Shown here: piece after piece, positions 35,157 through 43,576 of the stretch
Layout: every line of letters begins with the position of its first letter
Numbering within the stretch: the stretch's first letter is position 1
Assembly (NCBI GenBank): GCA_027694045.1
Contig: JAQEWB010000001.1
Location: forward strand, 372,001-436,000
DNA from: Bacillaceae bacterium OF18-1A
GTDB taxonomy: Bacteria; Bacillota; Bacilli; Bacillales; Bacillaceae_G
DNA: 64,000 bases
Direction of reading: 5' to 3'
Notes under the pieces: generated by a model
Database searches by the model: none
Told to the model about the DNA's origin: nothing
Seen by the model: only the letters and a program-made list of their open reading frames with translations
Translations under genes and position numbers: made by a program

Positions 35157-35402
35157 GTGAAGTATATTGAAATTGGAATCGGCAATAGGTGGCTCGTTCG
35201 AACAGAAACGGAAAATAAAGATGGAACTGAATTTGAAGAAAGAGGAATTATAAAACCTATTTATTTTGAGTCTTTATATGTACGTATTTGGTTTCGGAAA
35301 ACGTGCTTTATTTTTGATACGAAAGAGGGGTTTAAGAAAGTAAAGAAAAGTAGAGATGAGTATAAGTTTATTGTTGGAATGGTGAGTAGGTTAGAACAAT
35401 AG
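35157..35402 (+). CDS. small protein, probably DUF3977
   Basis: GTG start seven bases behind AAAGGAGG; 81 residues. MKYIEIGIGNRWLVRTETE and LYVRIWFRKTCFIFDT resemble the small soluble DUF3977 family of bacilli, named from memory. It is beta-rich with a basic C-terminal part and no membrane segment. Function unknown. Confidence 0.6.
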   Translation: MKYIEIGIGNRWLVRTETENKDGTEFEERGIIKPIYFESLYVRIWFRKTCFIFDTKEGFKKVKKSRDEYKFIVGMVSRLEQ

Positions 35403-35423
35403 ATTCAAATAGAAGGTGTTTTT

Positions 35424-35663
35424 ATGATTAGACTTACTACATTCATACTCGCGATTATTGTAATGTGCTATTCCATTTACAGCTGGAATGATGATTCTAA
35501 GGAAAGTATGCTCATTTTACCATTATTGTTAAGTATTATGCTTGCTAGTATGGGGGTACAAAATTATAAGAAGGATGAAAAAGAAAATAAGAACATAGGG
35601 ATACTTCTCTTACTCACATCGCTATTTTGTATCATTGTTTCGTTAATAAAATATTTCAAATAA
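35424..35663 (+). CDS. small three-helix membrane protein
   Basis: 79 residues with hydrophobic segments at about 3-20, 30-46 and 58-77 and a charged loop (YKKDEKENKN). It resembles the short DUF3953-type proteins of bacilli, though this is uncertain. ATG behind AGAAGGTG, 21 bases after the previous gene, so the two are likely co-transcribed. Confidence 0.55.
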   Translation: MIRLTTFILAIIVMCYSIYSWNDDSKESMLILPLLLSIMLASMGVQNYKKDEKENKNIGILLLLTSLFCIIVSLIKYFK

Positions 35664-35751
35664 CACTTGTATTTCACTATATAAAATATGACATAATGAT
35701 TTAGATGTTATAGAAAAAGAAATATATATGTTATTTGAGGAGAGAAATCGA

Positions 35752-36213
35752 ATGAGTTTTGCATTAGAAATAATAATTGACGCACCAATTGAAATGGTGT
35801 TTGACTATATAGGTAAAGAGGAGAAAATAAAAGAATGGAATACGTTTATAGTTGAAAATCGTTATCCTACAAATATTGATTTAGAAAATCCCCGTGCAGG
35901 AGATACATATATTTCTGTTCAAAAAATTGGGAAGAAAATATTTGAAGTTGAAGCAGAAATATTAGAATATGATGCACCGCATCTTATTTCAGTTGGTAGT
36001 GAAATGAAACAAGGTTATGGAGCAACAACTTATATGTTAGAAGAATCTGATGAAGGTACAGTACTTACACTTATTTCAGAATTTGAGCCGAGTAATCTTT
36101 ATTATAAGATCGTTCATAAGTTAACAGAATGGATGTCACGTGAAATGTATGGAGGAGAACTTGAACGTTTAGCAGCATGTGTAGAAGCTGTGTATCATAA
36201 GGAAGAAGCTTAA
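35752..36213 (+). CDS. SRPBCC-family (START-like) protein
   Basis: 153 residues: ALEIIIDAPIEMVFDYIGKE and the later LTLISEFEP and long C-terminal helix (EWMSREMYGGELERLAACVE) are the polyketide-cyclase/START-like ligand-binding fold. It probably binds a hydrophobic ligand. ATG 35752 follows GAGGAGAG; the ATG eight codons earlier has no site. Confidence 0.82.
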   Translation: MSFALEIIIDAPIEMVFDYIGKEEKIKEWNTFIVENRYPTNIDLENPRAGDTYISVQKIGKKIFEVEAEILEYDAPHLISVGSEMKQGYGATTYMLEESDEGTVLTLISEFEPSNLYYKIVHKLTEWMSREMYGGELERLAACVEAVYHKEEA

Positions 36214-36227
36214 TATAAAATTAGATG

Positions 36228-36268
36228 AAACCGTTACTTAATGTGCTGAGTAACGGTTTGTTTTTTTA
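36228..36268 (+). terminator. rho-independent terminator
   Basis: An 11-bp stem (AAACCGTTACT/AGTAACGGTTT) with a 10-base loop is followed by G and seven Ts, after the SRPBCC gene. Confidence 0.88.
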
Positions 36269-36349
36269 AATCTTAGTGATCGTCTCATACAATTTTTTAT
36301 TAATACAAAATTTTTTTGTTATCCAACAAGTAAGTTTAGAACGGATAAA

Positions 36350-36499
36350 GTGAAACTTTAATCAGTGGGGGTTTTGTTCATTCCCCACTGATTATTAGCC
36401 CTCACCAATCGGGCTTTTATGGGCAGTTGAGCCCCCACCTAACTTCTTTGCTCTCGCTGGATTTTGAGGTGAGGGTCTTACTGCCTGGCGAATAGCGGG
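36350..36499 (+). mobile_element. bcr1-type repeat, full length (150 bp)
   Basis: It begins GTGAAACTTTAATCAGTGGG and ends AATAGCGGG, flanked by ATAAA at 36345-36349 and 36500-36504. It is close to the copy at 20604 over its whole length, including the CACCTAACTTCTTTGC core. It is intergenic, between the SRPBCC and GNAT gene ends. Confidence 0.88.
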
Positions 36500-36534
36500 A
36501 TAAAAAGGCTATTAACCGTATTCTTATTTGCCCT

Positions 36535-36957
36535 TTAGTTAGAAATCACTGTAAACATTCCGGTCATATTAGGTGCGTAATTTTTGAAAGTAAATTTTTC
36601 ATAAAATTCATCTTTTCCTCTTGAAGCAAATAAACCGACAAATGCCTTATCTGGTGCATTTTCTTCAAGAAATCCCATTAGAGATTGCATGATTTTCTTA
36701 CCAATACCTTTTCCTTGATAGTCAGGGTGAACTACTACGTCTTGAATATAGAAATAAATAGCACCATCTCCTACAATTCGTCCCATTCCTATGATGTTAT
36801 GTTTATCTTTAACAATAACGGAAAATAAAGAATTTTGTATTGAAATTTTTGCAGCATCAAAATTCATAAAGTCTTTCCACCCAACACTTGAACACAAATA
36901 TATGTATTCATCTAAAGTTGGAGATGTATTTGTTAACATTTCATAGTTTCTAATCAT
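36535..36957 (-). CDS. GNAT-family N-acetyltransferase
   Basis: 140 residues with SVIVKDKHNIIGMGRIVGDG, FYIQDVVVHPDYQGKGIGKK (acetyl-CoA loop, about 71-90) and FASRGKDEFYEKFTF. It is related to the gene at 10498. Substrate unknown. It starts at ATG behind AAGAGGTGA. Confidence 0.88.
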   Translation of the reverse strand: MIRNYEMLTNTSPTLDEYIYLCSSVGWKDFMNFDAAKISIQNSLFSVIVKDKHNIIGMGRIVGDGAIYFYIQDVVVHPDYQGKGIGKKIMQSLMGFLEENAPDKAFVGLFASRGKDEFYEKFTFKNYAPNMTGMFTVISN

Positions 36958-37161
36958 ATTTTCACCTCTTAGAAATATTGGTCGTTACTTGTACACAAAA
37001 TCAGTTATTATTTTTTAAGAAATATAATTTTGTAAAAGGAAAAATCGACTGTACTTGAATGAACTGCTTTAAGTATTACGTAAAGCAAATACAACAATTT
37101 AATAATATTATATAACAATTATTAGAAAAATGGATTTTTTTATTCGAGTGGAGGGAAATAC

Positions 37162-37599
37162 ATGCCGATGTCAGTATACTATAGAGAAATCCGTGAAAAA
37201 TTAGGATCTGATCTTATTTTCATGCCGAGTGTAGCTGCTATTATAAAAAATGAGCAGGGGGACATCTTATTTCAATATCCTGGAGGAACACACTGGAGTT
37301 TGCCAGCTGGAGCAATTGAACCTGGGGAAACTCCAGAAGAAGCAGTAATTAGAGAGGTTTGGGAAGAAACGGGATTGAAAGTGCGAGTAAAAAAACAAAA
37401 AGGTACATTTGGAGGGAAAGAGTTTCGTCATACATATTCAAATGGAGATCAAGTAGAATACATTGTTATAGTGTTTGAGTGTGAAATTATTAGCGGTGAG
37501 CTGAAATCAATGGATGGTGAATCTTTAAAATTACAGTATTTTTCTTTATATAAAAAACCACCGTTAGCATTACCGTATCCAGATAAAATATTTTTATAG
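37162..37599 (+). CDS. Nudix hydrolase
   Basis: 145 residues with a consensus Nudix box (GAIEPGETPEEAVIREVWEE then TGL, about 50-72). HWSLPAGAIEPG and the downstream SLKLQYFSLYKKPPLALP match ADP-ribose/MutT-like hydrolases of bacilli. It starts at ATG behind GTGGAGGGAA. It converges with the TetR gene. Confidence 0.9.
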   Translation: MPMSVYYREIREKLGSDLIFMPSVAAIIKNEQGDILFQYPGGTHWSLPAGAIEPGETPEEAVIREVWEETGLKVRVKKQKGTFGGKEFRHTYSNGDQVEYIVIVFECEIISGELKSMDGESLKLQYFSLYKKPPLALPYPDKIFL

Positions 37600-37604
37600 A
37601 TGTA

Positions 37605-37640
37605 AAATAGCACACCTTTAATAAATAAGGTGTGCTATTT
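37605..37640. terminator. bidirectional terminator
   Basis: A perfect 14-bp stem (37605-37618 with 37627-37640) with an 8-base loop separates the Nudix gene and the TetR gene and overlaps the stop of the latter. Confidence 0.85.
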
Positions 37641-38246
37641 ATATAACCCCGTCGTATACATTTCAGTTAATGTATACACAATTTCTTCTAAGTTTATCTC
37701 TTTATCCTTTTGCACAATAGTCCAAAGAAATGATTCATTCATTGCGAACCAACCGCGTGCTACAATTCCTTTATTTAATCCCGAATGCGCTAATTCATTT
37801 TTTTGAGAGTAAGCGATATCCTGGGTAATGCTTTTTATAAAGCGTTCTCGAATCTCATCCCATTTTTGACGTATCTCTTTTGATAATCCTATCGCTTCCT
37901 GCACAACTTGCAATATGGCCCGTTCGTCTTCAGCTAATTGGAGGAATGCTCTAACTTGATTTTGGATCATATCATGTGCTTCTTCTTTTGTTTGAGGGAA
38001 GAAAGAGCGCTCAGCAATATCATAAAACCGATTCATAACATCTTCCATTAAAACAATAAGGAGATCATCTTTGTTTTTAAAGTATACATACGCTGTTCCG
38101 TAACCAGTTTCTGCATGTTTAATAATTTGTGTGATTGTAGTTTTCTGAAATCCATTCGTTATAAAAATAGTATAGCCAGAATGTAAGAGTTTCTTTTTTG
38201 TTTCTAGGGAGCGGTGTTTTCTTGTTGAAAGTGTAGGTTGTTTCAA
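37635..38246 (-). CDS. TetR-family regulator, probable repressor of the kyn operon
   Basis: The N-terminal helix-turn-helix (TKKKLLHSGYTIFITNGFQK then TTITQIIKHAETGYGTAYVYF, about 15-55) is clear; the rest is a ligand-binding helical domain. 203 residues. It is divergent from kynU with a shared 160-base promoter region, so control of kynUBA is likely, with a tryptophan catabolite as effector. That link is inference from position. Confidence 0.85.
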   Translation of the reverse strand: MKQPTLSTRKHRSLETKKKLLHSGYTIFITNGFQKTTITQIIKHAETGYGTAYVYFKNKDDLLIVLMEDVMNRFYDIAERSFFPQTKEEAHDMIQNQVRAFLQLAEDERAILQVVQEAIGLSKEIRQKWDEIRERFIKSITQDIAYSQKNELAHSGLNKGIVARGWFAMNESFLWTIVQKDKEINLEEIVYTLTEMYTTGLYK

Positions 38247-38313
38247 GGAATCACCTCTTTATACTGAAATATCTGAAAATATAATTGTATTGTAAAAGAA
38301 GTGCACATATAAA

Positions 38314-38362
38314 GTCAACTGACATAATATCATTGACGTTTTATCAACTAAGGTGATATATT
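38314..38362 (+). promoter_or_regulatory. kynU promoter and candidate TetR operator
   Basis: TTGACG (38333-38338) and TATATT (38357-38362) with an 18-base spacer form a plausible SigA promoter. GTCAA at 38314 and TTGAC at 38333 form a spaced inverted repeat overlapping the -35, a reasonable operator. Confidence 0.5.
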
Positions 38363-38405
38363 TCAATTAGTTAGAATAAAAAGAAAATTAAGAGAAGGTG
38401 ACACC

Positions 38406-39692
38406 ATGTATAAAGAACCATTTCAACCAACTTATGAGTATGCGCTTGAATGTGATAAACATGATGAACTGAAAGATTTCCAAGCTGAATTTTATAAAAA
38501 AGAAGGAATAATATATTTAGACGGAAACTCATTAGGATTACTTTCAAAAAGAGCAGAGAAGTCGTTACTTACTTTACTAGATTCATGGAAAGAGTATGGC
38601 ATTGATGGCTGGACGGAAGGTGAACATCCATGGTTTTTCCTTGCAGAGAAATTAGGTGAATTGACGGCACCTCTTATTGGGGCTTTACCGGAAGAAACTA
38701 TTGTAACCGGTTCCACAACTGCAAATATACATCAAGTGATTGCGACGTTTTATGAGCCGAAAGGAATACGTACAAAAATTCTTGCAGATGAATTAACTTT
38801 CCCATCAGATATTTATGCACTTCAAAGTCAAATTCGTTTAAAAGGATTAGAGCCAGACGAACATCTAGTGCGAGTAAAGAGTAGAGATGGCAGAACACTA
38901 AATGAGGAGGATATCATTGAAGCAATGACAGATGATATCGCTTTAATTTTATTACCTTCTGTACTATATAGAAGCGGGCAAATTCTTGATATGAAACGTT
39001 TAACGGCAGAAGCTCATAAACGAGGCATTTATATCGGATTTGATTTATGTCATTCAATCGGTTCTATTCCGCATCATTTCAAAGAGTGGGATGTTGATTT
39101 CGCTGTATGGTGCAATTATAAATATTTAAATGCAGGACCTGGTGGTGTTGCGGGCCTTTATGTAAATAATAAACATTTTAATAGACTTCCAGGATTATCT
39201 GGTTGGTTTAGTTCTAGAAAAGATAAGCAGTTTGATATGGAACATACATTAACAGCAGCTGATCATGCAGGTGCGTATCAAATTGGTACCCCTCATGTAT
39301 TAAGTACTGCACCATTAATCGGTTCTCTTGAAATTTTTAAAGATGCCGGTATTGATAGATTACGCGAAAAGTCGCTTCATATTACGAGATATATGCTTAA
39401 TTTAATTGATCATGAATTAAAAGATTTCGGGTTTACAATTGGAAATCCGTTAGAGGATGAAAAAAGAGGTGGCCACATTTATTTAGAGCATGCGGAAGCA
39501 GCGCGTATATGTAAAGCGTTAAAAGCAAATGGGGTAATTCCAGATTTCAGGGCTCCAAACGGTGTAAGACTTGCACCAGTTGCTTTATATAATACGTACG
39601 CGGAAGTGTGGAACTCTGTACAAATTTTTAAAAAAATTATGCGAGATGAAGAGTATAAACAATTTGAAAATAAGCGAGAGGTTGTGGCATAA
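38406..39692 (+). CDS. kynU: kynureninase
   Basis: This PLP enzyme cleaves kynurenine to anthranilate and alanine. The PLP lysine is in [13 protein letters not shown] (about 240). [11 protein letters not shown] carries the PLP-binding Asp, and [16 protein letters not shown] is typical of the family. 428 residues, ATG behind AGAAGGTGAC. First gene of kynUBA; kynB starts two bases after its stop. Confidence 0.94.
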   Translation: MYKEPFQPTYEYALECDKHDELKDFQAEFYKKEGIIYLDGNSLGLLSKRAEKSLLTLLDSWKEYGIDGWTEGEHPWFFLAEKLGELTAPLIGALPEETIVTGSTTANIHQVIATFYEPKGIRTKILADELTFPSDIYALQSQIRLKGLEPDEHLVRVKSRDGRTLNEEDIIEAMTDDIALILLPSVLYRSGQILDMKRLTAEAHKRGIYIGFDLCHSIGSIPHHFKEWDVDFAVWCNYKYLNAGPGGVAGLYVNNKHFNRLPGLSGWFSSRKDKQFDMEHTLTAADHAGAYQIGTPHVLSTAPLIGSLEIFKDAGIDRLREKSLHITRYMLNLIDHELKDFGFTIGNPLEDEKRGGHIYLEHAEAARICKALKANGVIPDFRAPNGVRLAPVALYNTYAEVWNSVQIFKKIMRDEEYKQFENKREVVA

Positions 39693-39694
39693 GT

Positions 39695-40324
39695 ATGAAA
39701 ACCTCACAGTGGATTGATATTTCACAACCATTAAATAATGAGATTGCAACTTGGCCAGGAGATACACCATTCTCGTATGAAGTTTCATGGTCAAAAGAAG
39801 AGAGTGGCTCAGTAAATGTTGGAAAGTTAACGATGAGTATACATACAGGTACTCATATTGATGCACCTTTTCATTTTGATAATGACGGAAAGAAAGTAAT
39901 CGATTTAGATGTTCAAGTTTATGTAGGACCTACGCGAATTATTGACGTTTCTAATTTTGGAAGCATTGGAAAAAAAGAATTAGAAAGTTTTAACTTAGAA
40001 GGTGTAGAACGATTGTTATTACGTACATCTTCACATGGTAAAGCTGAAGAGTTCCCAGATGTAATACCGCATTTACGTGCGGATATAGCGCCATTTCTTT
40101 CAGAGAAAGGTATACGTTTAATCGGAGTAGATGTACCATCAGTTGATCCGCTAGATGATAAAGAATTAGCAGCGCATCATCAACTATTTAAACATGGAAT
40201 TCATATTTTAGAAAATGTCGTACTAGATCACGTAGCAGACGGTGATTATGAACTTATTGCATTACCACTCGCATTAACAGATGCAGATGGCAGTCCAGTT
40301 CGAGCTGTAATTAGACCAATATAA
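39695..40324 (+). CDS. kynB: kynurenine formamidase
   Basis: A cyclase-like metal hydrolase that turns N-formylkynurenine into kynurenine. The family motif HTGTHIDAPFHF (about 50-61) provides the metal ligands, and LADG-like and LIGVDVPSVDPLD segments follow. 209 residues. It is translationally coupled to kynU (start two bases after the stop). Confidence 0.94.
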   Translation: MKTSQWIDISQPLNNEIATWPGDTPFSYEVSWSKEESGSVNVGKLTMSIHTGTHIDAPFHFDNDGKKVIDLDVQVYVGPTRIIDVSNFGSIGKKELESFNLEGVERLLLRTSSHGKAEEFPDVIPHLRADIAPFLSEKGIRLIGVDVPSVDPLDDKELAAHHQLFKHGIHILENVVLDHVADGDYELIALPLALTDADGSPVRAVIRPI

Positions 40325-40356
40325 GTAGAAACATATAAAAGGGGCGTTTGGCTAAT

Positions 40357-41196
40357 ATGAAAGAAAACGAAAAAGTGATTATGGAAAAAGGCATTCATAC
40401 AGACTTTAAAGAGAATATGACGTATGGGGAGTATTTACAATTAGATAGTTTGCTATCTTCTCAACAGAGATTATCAGATCATCATGATGAAATGTTATTT
40501 ATTGTTATTCATCAAGCGAGTGAACTTTGGATGAAACTTATTTTACATGAACTGAACGCAGCTATTGAATCAATTAAACAAGATAAATTACAACCAGCAT
40601 TTAAAATGTTAGCACGCGTATCAAAAATTCAATCGCAAATTATTCAATCTTGGGATATCCTTGCGACGTTAACACCATCAGAATATATTGAATTCCGCGA
40701 TTCACTTGGTCAAGCTTCAGGTTTCCAATCGTATCAATATCGTATGATTGAGTATGCACTTGGCTATAAAACGCCACATGCATTAAAAATTTACGAAAAA
40801 GATCCAGAATTACACGCTCGACTTCATAAAGCACTACATGCACCAAGTTTGTATGATGTGGCAATTCAAGCACTTGTAAAAGAAGGATTCCCGATTGATA
40901 AAGATGTGTTAAACCGTGATATTACGCAGCCATATGAGGAAAATGCAACGGTAGAAGCAGCATGGATAGAAGTATATGCGGACGTGAAAAAATATTGGGA
41001 TTTATATCAACTTGCTGAAAAATTAATTGATATTGAAGACTGGTTACAACAATGGCGCTTCCGTCATATGAAAACAGTAGAACGAATTATTGGACATAAA
41101 ATGGGAACAGGCGGATCTTCTGGTGTATCATATTTAAAACGAGTACTTGATCAACGATTCTTCCCTGAGCTTTGGAATGTTCGTACAAAACTATAA
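40357..41196 (+). CDS. kynA: tryptophan 2,3-dioxygenase
   Basis: The haem enzyme opens the tryptophan ring to N-formylkynurenine. [19 protein letters not shown] (about 42-60) and [20 protein letters not shown] (about 230-250, haem His) are diagnostic. ATG 40357 gives 279 residues; an in-frame TTG nine bases earlier is closer to AAAAGGGG and is an alternative. Last gene of the operon. Confidence 0.94.
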   Translation: MKENEKVIMEKGIHTDFKENMTYGEYLQLDSLLSSQQRLSDHHDEMLFIVIHQASELWMKLILHELNAAIESIKQDKLQPAFKMLARVSKIQSQIIQSWDILATLTPSEYIEFRDSLGQASGFQSYQYRMIEYALGYKTPHALKIYEKDPELHARLHKALHAPSLYDVAIQALVKEGFPIDKDVLNRDITQPYEENATVEAAWIEVYADVKKYWDLYQLAEKLIDIEDWLQQWRFRHMKTVERIIGHKMGTGGSSGVSYLKRVLDQRFFPELWNVRTKL

Positions 41197-41240
41197 AAAT
41201 AAGCCTGTCAGCTCATTATGGTTGACAGGCTTATTTTTTT
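41196..41240 (+). terminator. rho-independent terminator of kynUBA
   Basis: A perfect 15-bp stem (41196-41210 with 41223-41237) with a 12-base loop and a run of Ts begins at the stop codon of kynA. Confidence 0.9.
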
Positions 41241-41316
41241 ATTCGAGAACAATTATGTTTTAATTGTATGAACAAGATATAATAAGTGAAGTGATTATTT
41301 AATTGGAGGTAAAGTT

Positions 41317-42234
41317 TTGGATTTCAAGCAACTTGAAAATAAGTTCGAAAAGAAAAAAGTAAATACATTTCTCGTTTACCAAAAAGGTGAGCTAACGACT
41401 GAATATTACAAAATGAAAGAATGTGCAGATGAATTATATAAAATAAATTCGATTACAAAAAGCATTGTATCTATATTAATTGGTATCTCAATTGATAAAG
41501 GATATATAAATAGTATACATACACCTATTACAGAATGGATTGAAAATGTCCCTGAAGAAAAGAGTGATTTGACGCTTTATCACTTATTAACAATGACAAC
41601 GGGTGAGGATTGGAAAGAGTTCGGAAATGGAGTAGTATTCCCAAGTGATTTTGTTGAGTCAGATAACTGGGTAAAGTACATTTTAGAAAAAGCGCTAATT
41701 GAAAAACCAGGTACAAAAATGAATTACAACTCAGGCTCCTCTCATTTACTTAGTTATATTATTCAAGAAGCTACTGGAATGTCGACAAAACAGTTTGCGA
41801 AACGATATTTATTTGATCCATTATGTATAACAGAATATGAATGGCAACAAGACCCGCAAGGTATATATGTCGGTGGTTTCGGTATGAAAATGAAGCCTGC
41901 AGATTTATTAAAGTTAGGGATACTATGTTTACAGAATGGATATTGGCAGAGGGATGAAATTGTATCATCGAAATGGATATTAGAATCAAGTAAAGCTCTA
42001 TTTGAAACGTATGAACATGTCGGGGCGTATGGATATCACTGGTGGGTGTTAAACAACAAAAGATTTCACATACCGTATTGCATATATTTTGCTATGGGAT
42101 ACGGTGGGCAATACATTGTTATCATTCCGCAGTTAGAACTTGTAGCTGTTATGAGCAGTCATATGCCAAAACGCGGGCTCGTTCCATTGAAATTATTTAT
42201 TGAGCATGTACAGGAGAATTTTAATTATAAATAA
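41317..42234 (+). CDS. beta-lactamase-like serine hydrolase
   Basis: Class C/esterase-type fold of 305 residues. SITK at 45-48 is the SxxK motif, NYNSGSS (about 133-139) the YxN motif, and GYGGQYIVI replaces the usual KTG box. No signal peptide is seen, so it is probably an intracellular esterase or peptidase, not a penicillinase. The TTG start is seven bases behind GGAGG. Confidence 0.82.
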   Translation: MDFKQLENKFEKKKVNTFLVYQKGELTTEYYKMKECADELYKINSITKSIVSILIGISIDKGYINSIHTPITEWIENVPEEKSDLTLYHLLTMTTGEDWKEFGNGVVFPSDFVESDNWVKYILEKALIEKPGTKMNYNSGSSHLLSYIIQEATGMSTKQFAKRYLFDPLCITEYEWQQDPQGIYVGGFGMKMKPADLLKLGILCLQNGYWQRDEIVSSKWILESSKALFETYEHVGAYGYHWWVLNNKRFHIPYCIYFAMGYGGQYIVIIPQLELVAVMSSHMPKRGLVPLKLFIEHVQENFNYK

Positions 42235-42257
42235 GAAAAGAATTTTAGTAATCATAT

Positions 42258-42307
42258 AAAAATAAGAACCCCACTGTTTAAATTTAAACAGTGGGGTTCT
42301 TATTTTT
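42258..42307. terminator. bidirectional terminator, 50-bp perfect palindrome
   Basis: Two 25-base halves are exactly self-complementary, with A-runs at the left end and T-runs at the right. It lies between the serine hydrolase (plus) and the DUF3889 gene (minus) and touches the stop of the latter. Confidence 0.9.
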
Positions 42308-42638
42308 AGCGACTTGTTTTCCGAAACGACATTTTTATAAATTTCTCTGTTTTCGTTTCAAATTCTATATCAACAAAAACTCCATATTCTTTTCCATCTT
42401 CACGTAGCCACAATTTAAATTTTTCAACTGTTATTTGGACTGTCTTTGGTTTTCTACCTATATGAAGGTAATCAATAATTTCAGCTTTTGGGTACTGTTC
42501 TTTCGTCTTTTCTACAGCTAATTTACCCCATTTGGCGTAAGGTGGTTGCGCATGAACGATAGATGGCCCTGTATATATAGTTGAGCATGTTGTTAAGAAA
42601 AGAATGACGAGTGCGAAACGTTTTAAGAAATGCTTCAT
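42306..42638 (-). CDS. secreted DUF3889 protein
   Basis: 110 residues with a signal peptide (KHFLKRFALVILFLTTCSTI; cleavage near VHAQ) and a mature part PYAKWGKLAVEKTKEQYPKA, later VDYLHIGRK-like and VTVEKFKLWLRE-like segments, typical of the DUF3889 family of bacilli. Role unknown. It starts at ATG behind AAAAGGAGTT and is divergent from sleB. Confidence 0.78.
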   Translation of the reverse strand: MKHFLKRFALVILFLTTCSTIYTGPSIVHAQPPYAKWGKLAVEKTKEQYPKAEIIDYLHIGRKPKTVQITVEKFKLWLREDGKEYGVFVDIEFETKTEKFIKMSFRKTSR

Positions 42639-42784
42639 ACTAAACTCCTTTTACTCTTTTTGTATATTGTTTACATACTTCCTCAACGATATAAGTTTGG
42701 ATTTTTTTGTCTTCTTTACATAAAAGCGATGGTTTTACAAAACATAACCAAGAAATCATTTCTGTAAATAAGGAGGGAAAATAT

Positions 42785-43561
42785 ATGCGTCAAAAAACTG
42801 TTTTTAAAATAGCCATTTTGCTTGCATTTATCGGCCTATCTTTGATGGTCAGCAGTATACAACTAAAAAATGTAAATGCCTTTTCTAATCAAGTCATTCA
42901 AAAAGGAGCATCTGGTGAGGATGTCATTGAACTTCAATCTCGTTTGAAATATAACGGATTTTATACAGGAAAAGTAGATGGTGTTTTTGGCTGGGGTACA
43001 TATTGGGCTCTTCGAAACTTTCAACAGAAGTTCGGATTACCTGTTGATGGTTTAGCAGGAACTAAAACGAAGCAAATGCTCGTGAAGGCAACGAAGTATG
43101 ATAAGTCAACTGCTAATAAAGGGACGACGAATAGAGAAAATAGTGGTGGCACTGCCCAAGAAAATAAACCACCTCAAAATAAAGGGACAAATGTTCCAAA
43201 CGGTTATTCTCAAAATGACATTCAACTGATGGCAAACGCAGTATACGGAGAGTCGCGTGGTGAGCCGTATTTAGGACAAGTTGCAGTAGCTGCTGTTATT
43301 TTAAATCGTGTTACAAGTGCATCATTCCCAAATACTGTTTCAGGTGTAATCTTTGAACCGAGAGCTTTTACAGCGGTAGCAGATGGACAAATATATTTAA
43401 CGCCAAATGAAACAGCGAAAAAGGCTGTATTAGATGCGCTTAACGGATGGGATCCAACAGGAAACGCTTTATATTATTTCAATCCGGATACTGCGACAAG
43501 TAAATGGATTTGGAGTCGTCCACAAATTAAAAAAATTGGTAAACATATTTTCTGTAAATAG
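42785..43561 (+). CDS. sleB: spore cortex-lytic enzyme SleB
   Basis: A lytic transglycosylase that degrades cortex peptidoglycan at germination. A signal peptide (to about NAFS, residue 34) is followed by a peptidoglycan-binding domain (GEDVIELQSRLKYNGFYTGK onward, about 44-105), a Thr/Asn/Pro linker and the Hydrolase_2 domain with the likely catalytic Glu in YGESRGEP (about 155). ATG 42785 behind AAGGAGGGAAA gives 258 residues; a longer frame begins far upstream without a site. First gene of sleB-ypeB-ylaJ, normally made in the forespore. Confidence 0.95.
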   Translation: MRQKTVFKIAILLAFIGLSLMVSSIQLKNVNAFSNQVIQKGASGEDVIELQSRLKYNGFYTGKVDGVFGWGTYWALRNFQQKFGLPVDGLAGTKTKQMLVKATKYDKSTANKGTTNRENSGGTAQENKPPQNKGTNVPNGYSQNDIQLMANAVYGESRGEPYLGQVAVAAVILNRVTSASFPNTVSGVIFEPRAFTAVADGQIYLTPNETAKKAVLDALNGWDPTGNALYYFNPDTATSKWIWSRPQIKKIGKHIFCK

Positions 43562-43576
43562 AGTGGAGGTGGGACA

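Noticed and set aside
14331..36504. Repeated GTGAAACTTTAATC units as a CRISPR array
   Set aside because: The copies are kilobases apart in both orientations, have target duplications and no spacer regularity.
41317..42234. Beta-lactamase conferring resistance
   Set aside because: It lacks a signal peptide and a KTG box; the esterase-like branch is more likely.
42613..42642. CATACTA as a SigG -10 for sleB
   Set aside because: The -10 fits, but the -35 is poor and the leader would be about 135 bases; forespore control is expected from known biology, not shown here.
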